A DNA stretch of 64,000 nucleotides from Selaginella tamariscina (GCA_003024785.1 PUQB01000967.1:1-64000), one strand, 5' to 3'. Positions 34,718 to 49,046 are shown, numbered from the stretch's first letter. Notes: generated by a model not told the origin, from the sequence alone. Program-made: numbers and translations.

Positions 34718-37248
34718 CTAATTACCTATTGAAATTTGTTACGAGCTTATTGAAATCACATTTACTCTATTGCGTTTGCTTGGTGCAATTTGAGGGGACA
34801 TGGGATAAATTCTTATCGCAATGGACACAATTAGTAACATGTCAATGGACTAGTTATTGCCTATGTTGGAATGAATTGTATGCATGCTTTAATAATGAAG
34901 AAAATAATATCATAAAGCTTTACAACAAAGGATGAATTTTTAATAAATCAAATATGCAATAAAATATTAGTTTGGTGCCTAACAAAGGTTTTGTGAGGGA
35001 GTTGCTCTTTTAATTTTATGCTAATTGGTTGTCAACTTTAATGAAAGCACAATGGATATTATAAGCCTCACAAGTCGAATTGATAATTAACATTAGTGAA
35101 CTAACCCTTGGTTTTGATAAAGGGAAACAGAAGGATAAGTAGACATGATGTGAAGAATACATAGATCCTAAAGAATAAAGCTAATGTAAAAAGATTGAAA
35201 TGTAAGGAGAAAACTCAAGTTAGGGTTCATGCCAACCCTAAAGATTGGATAGTATTAATAAGTTGTAACTCAAAGGATATGTGTGCAATGAGAAACACTT
35301 AAATTAAGATTACAACTATAAATTAAGAAGTAGAAAAGAAAGCATGTGTGTGGTATAAAACCATGAGTTTATAACCGGCTTAATCTTGGTGACATGGGTT
35401 TGAACATGTCACCTTTGAGAAGAAGAACACATGTGTGCAAGCCCCAAGTCGTTTAGAGGTATGTGCAAAAAGTAATTATGAATGGGAATGTGATTTATGT
35501 TAACCCACTTATTATGTTAGAAAAAGACAAAAAAAAAAAGAGTAAAAATCGAAGAAAATAATACAAAGAATAATTAAAAATGAATAATTAAAATCTATTG
35601 TGTTTTTGGCTTATGCCTTGACAATTTAATTTAGAATTCTTTATATAAGTCTAATTAAGTCATCATGAATATAATCCCCTCAATATTGAGCAAATTATGT
35701 AATTAAATATAAATAATAAAAAAAAATTCCTCTATAATGTTAGATGTTGGATCAATAGAAAGAAATAAGAAGAGAGGATTAAATGGGATTATTATAAAAA
35801 TAAGGATCTTAAATAATATTTGCAATTTTGAAGCTTTACCTGTAATTTAATAATTATTTAGAGACACTAATAGTGTTTAAGATTATTATAGTCAACTCTC
35901 ATATGGTTAAATCGTTGAGATTCTGTATATATTTCAAAATTCTATCACAATAGGATCAAACATCAATTTTACAATATCATAATACAACTTGTTTAAATAT
36001 TGTGTGCAACAATTTTAATTAGAGTACAATAGCAATAGGATCGTCATCAATGCCCCATGCCCTAGTAGTGGTCTCGTCTTTATTTATGTTCCAATCTCAA
36101 TTAAAAATTCAGCTTTAATAAAATGTGAGGGGAACATTGGCTTGTCATTGTTATGAACCTTTATTTAAATTTAAGAAATAACATCTTAAAAATAATGATT
36201 TGTGCATGTAATAATATGCTAAAGCACATAATTTCATTTAGGAATTGCCATGATTTTGTTAATTAGGTAGATTTTTTGCTTTAGAATATTTAAACCTACC
36301 ACCCAAAACACCTTTCAACTTGTCACCTTCATCGCTAACATCACTGTGCCATATCAGTACCACTACCAATTCCAATTAGAGTTTTCACTTTTAGTTTCAA
36401 CTAGAATTTCAATCTCAGTTTCAATTGGAGTTTCACTCTTAATCTCAACTTAAGTTGCAATTTCCAATTCCATTGACAGTGTGCCATTATATAAAAGAAC
36501 TTCCATATTAGGTTTTTTTTAGAACGTTCAACATAAGTCAACCTTGTTCTTTTGGGTTACTTGAGTTTCTGTTCTATTTGGTTATTTTCTTAAGTTTTCT
36601 GATTCATCCAAAATCTTATTTTTGTAACTCTTTATTGAATATAATTTCTTCTTTTTCTTTTACTTTATTTCTTTCATTTTTAATCCCTCAATCCCTTAAG
36701 AATTTTGTAGAGTTTGAACAACATTTTATAAACATGTTTAGTGATACGAATTGAAAATGCATTGCCATCAACACACTCTAGATCAAGGTTAGTAATGACA
36801 TATGCATTTGAGTTCAAGATGATTGCTAAAGACATTTCTTGGGATGTTGTGGCCTTATAGAAACATTTTCATGTTAGTTTGTGAGATGATGGCAAAGATT
36901 TTTTTTCTCCTGGTCAAATCCCACCTCTCTTATATTAGCTATTTATCAATCTAGTTGTTTGTTGAGACAATCATCGATTAAAGCGTAGCTGTGTAGAGTT
37001 TCCTCACAACATTATTCATGTCATTGTCCATGAAGGGAAAGGATTGCACTTGAGCCAATGGAGTTGAACAATTGTCTCTATCAACGATTTTTAATTGTTG
37101 AGTGACAACACTAAATCAACAATAATTTGTGTCAATATTGTGAAGATTCGAACCACGATTTGGAACATTGTCATTGCCATTTAAATCAAATCACTAGTTG
37201 TTAAGCATATGTTATGGATCGAGTTTTCAAGGAAACAATGATTACAAG
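34718..37248. other. AT-rich region without recognisable genes
   Basis: I see no supported coding region. There is a repeated phrase around 36,360-36,470 (CAATTAGAGTTTTCACT, CAATTGGAGTTTCACTCTTA) consistent with a decayed short tandem repeat of about 50 bases. A poly-A tract (35,528-35,540) and AT drift suggest old transposon sequence. Confidence 0.4.
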
Positions 37249-38100
37249 TGTCATATACAATAAAATACTATCTTTTACTTTAAAAGTTGATTGTTGTTAC
37301 CTTCTATAATTCATGTCAAGCCTTTAGATGTATTGAGAAACAACTTCGTTTGGTGTACTTAAGTCTTTAGGAATGGTTTGACCAATTATCGTTAAATATC
37401 TTGAAAAACTTTAGTAAATATGAAACTTCTAACTCCTTTTGGATTTAAGGTTTGTGGGTGTGTCAAATGAGTCAAATATAGTTAAAAACACCCCCTATAA
37501 TTGACCTAACCCTAGAGTTGCCCCCATGCCTTGTTGTCAGGTTTAAGGTTAGGTTAAGTAGGTTAAATTCACTAACATTGGGGCCCAATTACACAAATAG
37601 GAAAAGAAGGGGCATCAAAATAAGGTAGAGCATATGTAATGAGAGTTTTAAAGTTCAAAAATGCTCACTTATTGGTTCAGACTTAAGTTTATATTATTAA
37701 GGCACAACCCATATTGTGTTGCCTCAACTTTTAGTTCACGTGGGTATGCCACACCCTAAGGTTTGCCTAACCCTTATCGTTGGCAAATTTATGCCTCCTT
37801 GACTGAATACCACCTAACGAGTTAACCAATTCTTGTCTAATAACCCGTTTGTGAAATTGAAAAGTGTTACTCAAATTCACATTTCACAAGTTTAACCTAA
37901 CATGGATTATCTTATTAGATTTGTGGATTTCCAAAATTGGGCATATAACAAGCCATGTTTGTGGAACCATATAAAAATTCTGACAGTAGAGTAAGAACAT
38001 CTTATTGGTACATAAAAGTGTTTCAACTCTTAAATACTAAGTCCATTTTCATAATTTAAGATTATTAAAGCATTTACATAGATGTTCATGTCACATCTTC
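37249..38100 (+). mobile_element. Diverged LTR fragment of the same family (copy D)
   Basis: It starts TGTCATATAC and follows the solo LTR through GTTGATTGTTGTTACC, GGTGTACTTAAGT and GTTAAAAACACCCC to CAAGCCATGTTTGTGG near 37,950. It is strongly AT-drifted and loses similarity near 38,100, about half way along the LTR, so it is a truncated, older insertion. Confidence 0.6.
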
Positions 38101-41100
38101 ACAATCTAATTTCTATAAAGGACTCATGGATAGTAGAACAAATGCGAATTTCAGCATCATTTTAAAACCAACTCATCAACTTGATCGAGTTGAGGTTTTG
38201 AATGAACAATTAATTAAGTCTAGTCATGTTATGGTGAAGTCTGATCCATTAAAGTTTAAAGCACTTGAATTCCATTGTGTCACCTTCTTCAATGTGATTT
38301 CTGAAGTGCTTAATTATTCTCAAACTCTCATGGTTGCAATTGTCGAACTATTATCAGCTGGAAGACATATGATCTATGTAACTTGAAGGTATATATCACC
38401 CCAATGCATCCTCCTCGTTCCAGACCGTTTGAATAGCAAGGACAACTAACTAACCAAGACCTTATATTACCAAGTATGATGTATGTTTTTCTGATGTTCA
38501 ATTCAGATGCATTGTAAATTTGATTAAATATTTAATAAATTTTTTAAATAGTTGATTAAATATTAATAACTTTTTCGGCATTAAGTTGTAATTTCTATAG
38601 CTTTTTGTTTTACTTATTACAGAATATGTGTGTGTGTGTGTGTGCGCGCGCGTGCAGCGCCACCGAGTGTTTCCAAATAACGACCAATGTTATCTAGATA
38701 GACATAGGCTTAAGGTGTAAATAGAGTCGTTGTACCTGTGTTAAGTGCCTTAAAAATAAAGAATACTTTAATATATTTTAGATAAATCACTTACAACGAT
38801 AATGAAACCAACAAAAATAAAATTAAAAATATAAATGAAACTGTTGTGAAACTCAACATGTTTGCTATGTGTTTTGGTAAACATGATTGCGATATGTGAA
38901 ACAAATAAATACGAGAGTGTGAAACGGTTTGAAGAATATCTAAATGCGTTTAAATGTACATGTAACGTGTGTATATTCTACTCACAATTATATCTCCGCC
39001 AGGTAATGAAGGTATTAATTAGGTATTGTTCTATCACACACACACACACACACACATATGCACATAAATATATACCTTTGTGTGTCTCTCACACACACAA
39101 TGAATACCATAAACGCTAGAACATGCTATACAGGTTTAATGCTCATTTATGTATTATCAATAATAAAAATTAGCATTAAATAAAATATAAGTATAAATTA
39201 TGTGTATGGAAGCACATAAATATTAAATTGAACATACTAATACAAAACACACACACACACACGTGTGTGTATCATATGTGTAATATATATATATATATAT
39301 ATATATACTATATATATAATTCATGTAGGCTTACACTCTTGTCAAACTTTGTGAATTTAAAAAGTACAGATATATATTATATATCAATATAATTATGGTA
39401 TTGTATATGACATTTATTATATTAAAAACTTAAAAAAACATGACCTCTCGTAGGTCTTTAAGTAATTACTTTAACTTAAGTGAAATCTGCCAACTCAAAC
39501 CTCTCAACCGTTGAGCACATGGAGGGCTTACACCTAGAGTTAAACTTATAAAATCAAATTCTTTAATCTTATAAAATTTAAACTACACTAAAACTTGCAA
39601 TATAGATTTAATTTAAAATCTTACTAAACTTACCACATCGGGAAAGAGTTTAATAGCACATGCTTATCCCGTCCATGCTGCAAAATTTAAATAAAGCACA
39701 GATGCGATCATAATATATAAGTAAAACATATACATAATATCCACACAAATGCAAAAAAAAAATTTGTACATAAAAACTCTCTAAACACCACTATGAGTTG
39801 TTTGATTTTTAACTATACACATACTTATTTAATGGACTCACAATTCAAAGAATACATGGATGACTCGTGTACATGTTAGATACATCTCTAAATAGAAATC
39901 CCATATTGAATGTATAGTCTCTAAAATAAAGGTATGGTATTTTAATTTGTAAAAAAAAATTAATCTTTAAGGATCAAAGAATCTTATTTAAATGTTCTAT
40001 AATGACTCATTCATAAATGTTTTGAAGTGAGCACCATTAACATACTCTTGTAGTTGATATATATTAATGCATCTTAAGAAAATCAATTTAATATTCACCT
40101 AGATTAAAGCATTTTTCTAACATGAAAGATAGTGCGTGCACTCCATTAATTATAATTTATATACAACATTATTAACTTTTTAATCTGATAGTCAATTTAT
40201 TATATTTAACTTTACTTAATGCTTCAATAAAGATTTTTTTACAAATTCAGTGAATTATTACTCGAACATAATATTCAGTAGCTATTACATAAATAGTTTG
40301 AATAGTTGTTACATAAATTTTATAACCATTATTTATGCCTAAAATCTTTTGCCCCTTATATATCACAGGCATATAGCAATCACCCTAAAACTTAAACCTT
40401 TTGCCCTATTTCATATATTTTTTTGTATTACAGAAATATAAATATAAGTGTTCCGTCATGCAATTTAATTGCAGATTGGCCACTCTGTGCCGTTCGATCA
40501 ACGTTCCCAACGCGTTCTATCCACTAATACTAGGCATTTACACACACAGCAAAAACATTATATAATTGGATAGTATATATAAATTGAATTTATATAATCT
40601 ACATATGTCATACGTAACACACATATAGACACACACATATTAATATACCTAAGTGAGTGACACTGGAATCGTCAGTATAAGAAAGTTCCTGCATTCTTAT
40701 AAACTGTACGGCATTCAGCTTGTATTTTTATATATTAATTTTATGATTTATTAAAAGTTTAGATAAATTAATTAATGTGCACATCAAAATTTAAATTTAA
40801 TTAAGAATAGTATTTTATATTTACGTGAATAATAATATATCGATACATTCATATGCTCTTGTGAAGCTTCTACTTTATGTATTACAAGCTTGTCTATTTA
40901 GAAAAAGTGTATGTATAAAAATTATAATATGTTTCGATTTAGGAACCTGTCACAGCAATCGGAGGGTTTCAAGCAGTCCGTAGTACAATTATGTTTAATT
41001 AACACGTTTAAGTAAATTTATAACCGTGCTTTCATCAATTAAATTTAATAAAAAGATAACGAATCAAAAGCAATTTAGGGAACTTTATCAAAATAGTAAG

Positions 41101-41154
41101 TTTGTTAAATTTTATTAAATTCTCTTTATGAGCTTATGAATTAGTTAAATGTGA
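38101..41154. other. AT-rich region, no supported gene; simple repeats
   Basis: The ORF 38,126-38,386 (86 codons) has ordinary composition (an FNVISEVLNYSQ stretch) but no motif I recognise and no neighbouring support, so I leave it unassigned. Simple repeats: (TG)n(CG)n at 38,627-38,655, (AC)n near 39,033 and 39,250, and (AT)n at 39,283-39,307. At 39,507-39,525, CTCAACCGTTGAGCACATG read in reverse resembles a tRNA box A, too weak to call. Confidence 0.4.
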
Positions 41155-44047
41155 TAATTAATAAATTTATACCTGAACTGTGTATTACCTCCAATTGCTA
41201 CGACAGATTTTCCGTCTAAACATAAACTTATTATGGTATGTGATATGGACTTGTGTACACTCAAGTACATATATACCTTACATTATCGTAACATAAACAC
41301 ACACGTACAATTTATTAATATTCTTAAATATATAATCAGGTTGATTAAATTAATTTACTTATTTAATCTGGTTCAAAGGTAATTCAGTTGTATTCAAAAC
41401 CAGAACATCAGAATGTGTCTGAGTAAAAAGCTTTCAATTAATATCATCAATTTGAGATATTATTTTTAACCAGTAAAGTTATTGATATCATTTTTCATCA
41501 TTGAATTTAAACACACACCGATATACATGAATATATTAATATTTTTAATATTAAATATAACTGGGACAAATAATATGTTATAAATAAAGTAATAAATTAT
41601 GTGTTGCGTCTTCAATTGGTGAATATATCACTTAAGAATTAGCATTCCAGAGTAAACATAATTCTTCATGCAAAAACCTCAACCACGAATATGATTTGTG
41701 AAATTTAAACAATGCGATGATGTGAAACTTGTTCGAAGATATAAAGTGTGTGCCTAGAGAGATTATAATACTATGCTCGATTAAACACACACGTACACTT
41801 ATGGGAGTACAGACGTGGCTTAGATACGATTGTGAGTAACAAATAACGATCTTGTAAGTTAGCTAATTTGCTTTCCCATTTCAGATGCCTAATATGTAAA
41901 TAATTATAGCTTAAAAATGAATCATTTAGAAAGATACATGCAAAGGTCAGGTGGATTGATGAGAAGAAATTTGCTTTAATTTTATAAATTTACCTTACTA
42001 AAACATTAATTATGTTTTTATAACTAAAACTTGTGAATTAATTTAAATTACATATTTATATATACAGTGCATTAAAATGAATTAAGTTTTATATGTTATA
42101 AATTTATTTGAAAGTAGAAAGAAGTTACAAGCAACATATCGGTTTAAATTTAACCTTATTAAAATATTAATTATAAAAAATTCGTTTTTTTTTAAATAGT
42201 ATTGTTTTTAAAGCTAATTACTTAGTTATGTGCTAATTCAATTTAATAAACTTATGTATTCCCTTATCACAACAGAGTTGTCATTTAAAGATAAACTTAT
42301 TATAATTCTAATTTGATTACAAGATATGTGTATGTGACACCAACACACACGTGTGTGCTATTAAATGCTAAAAGCGGTATAAAAATTTTAACATATAATT
42401 AATTTTGATTAATTCATTTACTTATCATGAACCACCAGTAGCTAATCCAAACCAAGATTTGTATATGGATACGTGCATATAGTTTATCAATAAACTTTCT
42501 TTAATAATATCAAATTTTAAAGTTTTGAGATATTATTTGAGAATATAATACTTTTTATCCAACCATCGGTATATCATATTTTCTAATTTAATTTAACCAA
42601 TGTGTATATATATATGGAATATATGGAATATTAAATATAATTGAGGATTATAATATATAAAAATGACATTAAACTATTTATTTGACAATTGTAAGTTACA
42701 TGTTGCTAAATATAACACAGCATACCAGTCTCTTATGCGTGTATCATATATTTTGTTTATGAATAAAAGATTGTATATTATTATTATCGTTAAATTTGTA
42801 TAGTTTTAAATTATTATCTTTCAGATTCATTGGATAAATTTAATATTCCATAATTTACTGACACGAAAAAATCACATTTTCAAATTTAATTTAAACATAT
42901 ATCACTTGTACATATATCACGTGCATAATGATGTATAATATGCATATTACTGATATAAGTTATGTATATGCATTTACATAATATGAAAATGAATATACAC
43001 ATGTGTGTTTGTATCGTTTATCATTCGTAAAGTAGAAGTTTAATGAATAGATGCCAATATATATTACAATATAATAAATATATTATGTATCTGTGTATAA
43101 TTATTTATATATGACATTAATTTATATAACTATATATTCAGATTAAATATATTTAAAATTTAATTATATTTTAAAACAAATCAATTCAAATTTTGACCAA
43201 ACACATAATAAATTTACGAAGCCTAAACAGGAATGCACTTTTATTAAAACATTTAGAAAGTTTATATTTTTACAGCGTTAATTAAACAGGAAAATATATA
43301 TACTATATTTTGTGTCTGATTGTTCAAAAGCCTCCATTTAATGCTAAAATATAATTAAACATTTAATCATGTGAATAATTTAGTACTTACAAAAGTTGAT
43401 GTCTCGGACAAGTTTGGAACCGTCAAGGTAATTAACAGGTGTAGACAAACCAAGATTCTCTCAAAACTAGGATTTCAGAAATACATGTGTGTATATATTG
43501 TTATAGCTTTGATTAATTTGAAATTACCGCTAATATCATCAAATTTCATTTAAAGATATATTAATGTAAATATATTAAAATACTAAATAAAATTTAAAGT
43601 TTAACATTTATAAATGATTTTTGCGGAATGTATTGCTTACAAATTTATTAAAGGTATATATAATAGGTCAGACAATGAAAAGGGTAAAGCCGAAAGCATT
43701 TCTAATACACAACATATACACACAAATACATATAATGCTAAAATGAGTACTGAATATAAATCTCCTCACTGACTCACACACACACACACACACATATATG
43801 AGAGAAGAAATTAAAAAAAAAGAAAATAATTGCATATGTAGAAGCCATGGTGTGAAACTTGTGTGAAACTCAATAAGTTTTGTTTTGGTAAACATGATGT
43901 GAAACTTTATCCAAGAATATAAATATGTGAATGTAAAACTTGTTCAAATATATCCATGTTTGACATGTCGTTAAACAAAACCAACAAACGTGTTTATGAT
44001 TCACAGTCGTATCTAAGCCGCCAGCTCTCTCTATACATACTCACTCT

Positions 44048-44079
<32 letters not shown>

Positions 44080-44311
44080 GCGCGCGCGCGCACACGCACA
44101 CGCACACGAAGATTATTAAACCATACAAATATTTTACAGTGTCATGTATTATGATATATTAACATATAATTACACATGAGAATGTCTATGTGGATTTGGT
44201 GTATATGGTCTATATGCATAATATACACATACATATTTAAGCGTATACATATTATACACACAGTAGGTAGAGATGACAATGTGTATGTATGTATTTGGTA
44301 TGCTGTATATG

Positions 44312-44403
<92 letters not shown>

Positions 44404-46226
44404 TGTATGTGTTGTATATGGGTATGTGTACGTCTCTCGTTTAAAGTACGTGAGTGTGTATTCTATATGTCTAGATGAAAATTTTAACATGCATATGTTA
44501 ATATATGTAAGTTTATATTAATATACATAAGAATACCTACATAAACTAGGACCTTAAACATAAACATTATATATATAATACGAATATAGGTAAGAAAATA
44601 ATTACTCTAACTTAATATGAATTGTGAAATCTAGGTCACTATATCCTCTTCTAATCAGAAATAATACCAGCCTTATAAAATGTAAATAATCGTATTTCAA
44701 AAATGAATCGTTTAGAAAGTTATTACTAAGTTATTTTCACTTATAAACTTCCATTGAAGAAATCGTAAAGTTGTTCTCGCTGTCGGTCAACAGTTTGTTC
44801 AAATTTTATAATTAGCATTATGATAACGTTAATTATAATATGTTTAGCTAAATTAAAGACATTTTTAAATATATAATTAGTTAAATGTGCTGATTAAACA
44901 AAATAAATTTATATATATACACTACACGTTACCTGATTCATTTGACTTTAACACGTTATGCAACACATATTTACTCCATAATAAAATATCTATATGCAGA
45001 TTAGATGCAGATTAGAATGAATATACTTGCACGCATTTCACTAATATGTGTAACAATATTAACTGTGGGCTTTCAATACAACAATACTTTTAATTAATAT
45101 ATATGATACAAATGTACATCAAAAGGTGTACGAAAGTAGCTAAATCTCTCTCTCACACACACTATCCATAAAGAGTGTGTGTTAAAAAACGTTGGTTATA
45201 TTCTTTATTAAATATGCTAATAAGAAATAATCATTTATTGTGCCTAAAATATAAATTAAAACTTATTTGCTTCATTAAAGTAAGATATTATTTAATTTAG
45301 GTTTATAAATTTAAATAAAATATGAAATGTACGTGGTGAAGAAATACTTTGTTTGAAATTTAAATTTATTCAAAACAAATTTGTTATATTTTCTAGATTA
45401 ACTTTATGTAGATATTACCTTTTGAAACTTATTAAATTTATTTATAAACTGTGTTACCATGATATAGACTTGCATACACTCAAGCGCATTTCCTATACGT
45501 AATATTCGTCATATTTATGAGCTGCTAGTTTGTGTTTGAACCTAGAATAAATAATGTAACATAACATTAAGCTTATGTACAACATTTTCATGTAAGACTT
45601 AATATTAGAATATATATATATATACCCACACACATTTATGATGCATATAGTGAATTGGTAGTACATTAATAAAATGAATTAATGATGTTTGAAGAAAAAT
45701 TGAAAATTAAATGGTTTTGACTTTGTGAAGAACAATGACAAGAATATAAGGAATCATCATGAAGATTTGTATAATTGATTCCTAATGTGTACATAATTAT
45801 AGTTTAAAATGACTCATTTAGAAAGATATTGATAAGCTTCTTATGTTATAAAATTATTTTAAAACATGCACAATGCCTGAGAAGAAAATTTGCTTTAATT
45901 TTGTAAATTTACCTCCCGAAAACATTAATTATTTTTTATAAATAGAACTTATTAAAACGCTAATTAAACATAATAAATTTATATATATTAAAATTATATT
46001 TCAATTGTTGCCAACCACTGTATGGGCACCCACAATTTTCTGTGTCTGCTGTTGAATCTCCAAATACAACCACTACAAGCTCTATACTTGAATATGCTGT
46101 GCTCTATGAAAGAAGAAAAAAGAAAAGAAACTTGTGTCCCTCTCTCTCTATATATTATATTTATATGCACCTATGTATATATTATAACTATATGCACGTA
46201 GATGTATCCTGGAAGATGTGTGTGTA
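41155..46226 (+). repeat. AT-rich macro-repeat copy Y2, part before copia
   Basis: Direct duplicate of Y1 (18,806-23,580), with insertions and deletions: 41,690-41,830 holds about 120 bases missing from Y1, Y1 holds a MITE absent here, and the AT tracts differ. It ends at the copia target site GTGTA (46,222-46,226). Short ORFs inside (43,371-43,553, 46,042-46,260) are AT-driven or run into the LTR; none is supported. Confidence 0.75.
44316..44410. repeat. (TA)n followed by (TATG)n
   Basis: A TA run (about 44,316-44,374) passes into a TATG run ending near 44,410. Y1 at 21,700-21,730 has only short TATG/ATAT here, so this tract expanded in Y2. The YIYIYI and MYVCMYVC ORFs over it are artefacts. 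Confidence 0.95.
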
Positions 46227-46346
46227 TGTTAATATTCAGGGGAATATGCTGACAAGCTGAAGAGTCAACGGTCGTGACAGTTAGACTGAGATAGATTATA
46301 ACAGCGTGTATTAATTAAAAAACCCTAGTTGAGTCGATTCGTTTCA
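46227..46346 (+). repeat. 5' LTR of the copia element (120 bp)
   Basis: Starts TGTTAATATTCAGGGG and ends GATTCGTTTCA. Its length is near the bottom of the range for autonomous copia elements. No clear TATA box is seen besides AT-rich stretches (ATTATAACA, TTAATTAAAAAA). Confidence 0.95.
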
Positions 46347-46361
46347 TGGTAGCGGAGCCGA
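46347..46361 (+). other. Primer binding site of the copia element
   Basis: TGGTAGCGGAGCCGA abuts the 5' LTR. It matches the start of the initiator-Met-type site (TGGTATCAGAGC) at TGGTA and GAGC and differs in between, so the priming tRNA is probably Met but not proven. Confidence 0.6.
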
Positions 46362-46394
46362 GATTCTGATCAAGACGAGTTTTCCCGCAGCAGC

Positions 46395-47160
46395 ATGTCT
46401 CCGTCGTCGTCGCAAGTGCTCGAAGTCTACGATGGCAAAGATTTTCCGTCGTGGAAACTTCAGATGCAACTCTACTTCCTGGAAAAGGATCTGTGGAATG
46501 TGGTGAGGGGAAAGGAACGGCGACCTCCATCACCAGTCCGGCAGACCAAGAAGAAAGCGAAGGAGGGTGAAGAAGAAACAAAGGATGAGGATCCGGTGGA
46601 CACCTTGAAAGCAGAGCGCAAGGATTGGGATGCCAAGAACGACAAGGCGTTGGGCATCTTAGGTCGCGCTCTGGCAAAAAGATACAGGAGCCACCTGAAC
46701 ATGGAGGATACAGCGAAGGCGAATTGGGAGAAGATCTGCCAGGTTTTTGGCACATGCAGCAGGGCACGGTTGATCGATCTGAAAACCCAGTTCAACGGGT
46801 GTCAACAGGGCAGTAGTTCAGTAAATGACTATGCCAGTCGCCTTATGGGCCTTGCACAGCAGATCACTGACGCTCAGGAGAATCCGGTCGGTGACGACGA
46901 GCTCACTTCAGCACTGTTCAAGGGACTCTCCACAACCTTACTCGTTTCTGGAGCCCATCTCATGAATTCTCACCTCACCTTTGAGGAGATTGTTGCAGAA
47001 CTCTCAGCTCTTGAGAACTTCCTCAGCCCCGAGGAAAAGAACAAGGAGGAGAAGGTAGAACTTGCTCTGTTCACAGCAAACGGCAAGCGGTCAACCACAG
47101 TGTGGGATCGGCTGGGCCCAGTGAATAAGGTGGACAAAGGCGGCACCAGCAAGAGCAAGC
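46395..47160 (+). pseudogene. gag: Copia Gag, frame broken before the zinc knuckle
   Basis: Gag packages the element's RNA in virus-like particles in the cytoplasm. From ATG 46,395, about 49 bases after the LTR, the reading starts MSPSSSQVLEVYDGKDFPSW. FPSWKLQMQLYFLEKDLWNVV is the N-terminal signature of plant copia Gag, followed by a basic/acidic insert and the UBN2-type core (ALGILGRALAKRY, SRARLIDLKTQF, SVNDYASRLMGL, LTSALFKGL). The formal frame continues to 47,402, but after about 47,150 it is out of register: the zinc knuckle and protease lie one frame lower (-1), consistent with a single-base loss or, less likely, a programmed -1 shift. Confidence 0.85.
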
Positions 47161-47161
47161 G

Positions 47162-47626
47162 CACAAACGTAATGACAGATGCACATGCAAAGCACCAGGT
47201 CATTTTGCCAGAGACTGCACTCATGCTGAGGCAAAGAAGGCATGGCAGGCCAGGAAGGATGCGATGGCGAAGAAAGGCAAGAAGAAGCAGGTGGCAAACT
47301 ATGCAAAATCTGCTCATTCGAAGAGAGAGGCAGCAACTTCAGATGAGGAAGATGAAGGTGAAGCTGAGTGCCATGACAGTCTGTTCATGGCAAGGAGGGT
47401 GAGTGCAGAGAAGCACCAGAGTCACCAGTCGACACAGCCCGATCGAGTGAGTACAGTCAGTACCACAGCAGCAGAGGTTGTGTGGGTCGACTCCGGAGCA
47501 AACCAGCACATGACACACGTCCGAGAGCTGTTCTCCAAGCTGCTACCAGTCAAGGACCAGAGGATTTACCTAGGCGATGACTACTCTCATGAAGTGAAAG
47601 GTGTGGGACAATTCAGGTGCAGCTAG
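47162..47626 (+). pseudogene. Copia zinc knuckle and aspartic protease
   Basis: Read from 47,162 the frame gives CTCKAPGHFARDC, a CCHC knuckle with one residue missing between the first two cysteines, then a Lys/Glu-rich linker and VVWVDSGANQHMTH (from about 47,480), the copia protease active site (DSGA) that cuts the polyprotein. Next come LPVKDQRIYLGDD and HEVKGVGQF. The frame ends at 47,626, while the following sequence QLASGQVVPIHNVYYVP is in the -1 frame from 47,617, implying one missing base near 47,615. Confidence 0.85.
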
Positions 47627-48924
47627 CATCTGGACAAGTGGTTCCCATTCACAACGTGTACTACGTTCCTGGAGTCCCGAAGACGCTGTTCTCAGTCGGG
47701 AAGATCGCTGATCATGGCCTTAAAGTCGAGTTTGACAACAATGGCTGCAGGATCAAAGGATCAGATGACAAGATGCTGGCCAGTGGACGTAGGTACTCGG
47801 GCCTTTACAGGCTGAATGCAGAAGTGATCCAGCCACAGCGGTTGTGCTACGCCGGTGCCCAGAAGGCAGTCGACACTGCGACTTGGCACAGGAGATTGGG
47901 TCACACCAACCAGCAGGCGTTGAAGCAGCTAAGCAAGCAGGAGCTGGTGATCGGCCTCCGCATAACTCCTCCAGCAGGTGGCAGCTCGTTTTGCGAGCCG
48001 TGTGCACTGGGTAAAGCTCACAGGCTCCCTCATCCAACTGCATCCACTAACCGAGCTAAGGGAATCCTGGACTTGGTTCACTCTGATGTTGGCACGATGC
48101 CGAATATGTCCAGAGACGGGAAACAGTACTTTGTCACGTTCGTGGACGATTTTTCTCGCATCGTGGCCATCAAGTTCCTGAGGAAGAAATCAGAGGTGTT
48201 CCAGAAGTTCAAGGACTACAAAGCTCAGGTGGAGCTCCAGACAGGAAAGCTGATCAAGGCATTCAGGAGCGATGGCGGTGGCGAGTTTGTGTCGAGAGAA
48301 TTTGATGAGTTTTGTAGTTCAGCTGGAATACAACGTCAATTCTCCATCCCAGACACTCAGCAGCAGAACGGTGTAGCAGAGAGGATGAACAGGACGCTGC
48401 AAGATGTAGCAAGAACCCTGCTGGAAGACTCAGGCCTTCCAAAGTTTTTTTGGTGTGAGGCGATGGAGACCGCCGCTTATCTGAGGAACAGACAGCTCAC
48501 TGTTGCAGTTTCGGGTCAAACTCCCTATCAAGCTTGGTATGGGAGTAAACCAGACATCAGCCATCTGCGAGTGTTCGGGAGTGTCTGCTACGCTCATGTA
48601 AAGCGACATCATCGCAGCAAGCTTGAAAGAACCAGTCAGAAGTGTGTTCTCGTCGGCTACTCCGAACAGATGAAAGGCTACAAGTTGTTCAACCTGGAGA
48701 CTCAGAAGTTGATCGTGGCCAGAGATGTCATCTTCGACGAGACCAGAACTTACGGCACTCGGCCCTCCCACCACCGCCAACTTTGGTATCGCCCGAGGTT
48801 ACCTCGGACTCGGATAACTCGGATGAAGAAGTTAGGGCAGCGAGTTATGGGAGAACGAGGAGCGGACGCAGCCAGGTACGCAGGGTTCAGCCACAGGGCA
48901 TGGAGCCGGTGGGAGCCAGCGTGA
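47617..48924 (+). pseudogene. Copia integrase (GAG-pre-integrase plus DDE core)
   Basis: Integrase inserts the cDNA into the host genome. In order: VYYVPGVPKTLFSVGKIADH; the HHCC zinc domain (WHRRLGHTNQ ... CEPCALGK); the catalytic core with Asp in LVHSDVG, Asp in FRSDGGGEFVS and Glu in QQNGVAERMNRT, so all three catalytic residues are present; and the copia-typical WGY/HLRVFG region read here as DISHLRVFGSVCYAHV and CVLVGYSEQMKGYKL. After about 48,755 this frame loses sense, and the linker (SALPPPPTLVSPEV, RSGRSQVRRVQ) continues in the -1 frame to 49,046, where it meets a stop. Confidence 0.9.
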
Positions 48925-49046
48925 TCTGGGGCCAGGTTCAGCAATCGGAGCTGGAGTTAGTGAGCCTCCAGCTGCAGGTGGCGGTAATCCGATCTCACCA
49001 GCGGGTGGGAGTCAGGCCGATCAGGGGGGAGCTCTCAAGCGAGTGA

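Noticed and set aside
38126-38386. 86-codon ORF as a gene
   Set aside because: No recognisable motif, no neighbouring exon or splice evidence, and it sits in drifted retroelement sequence.
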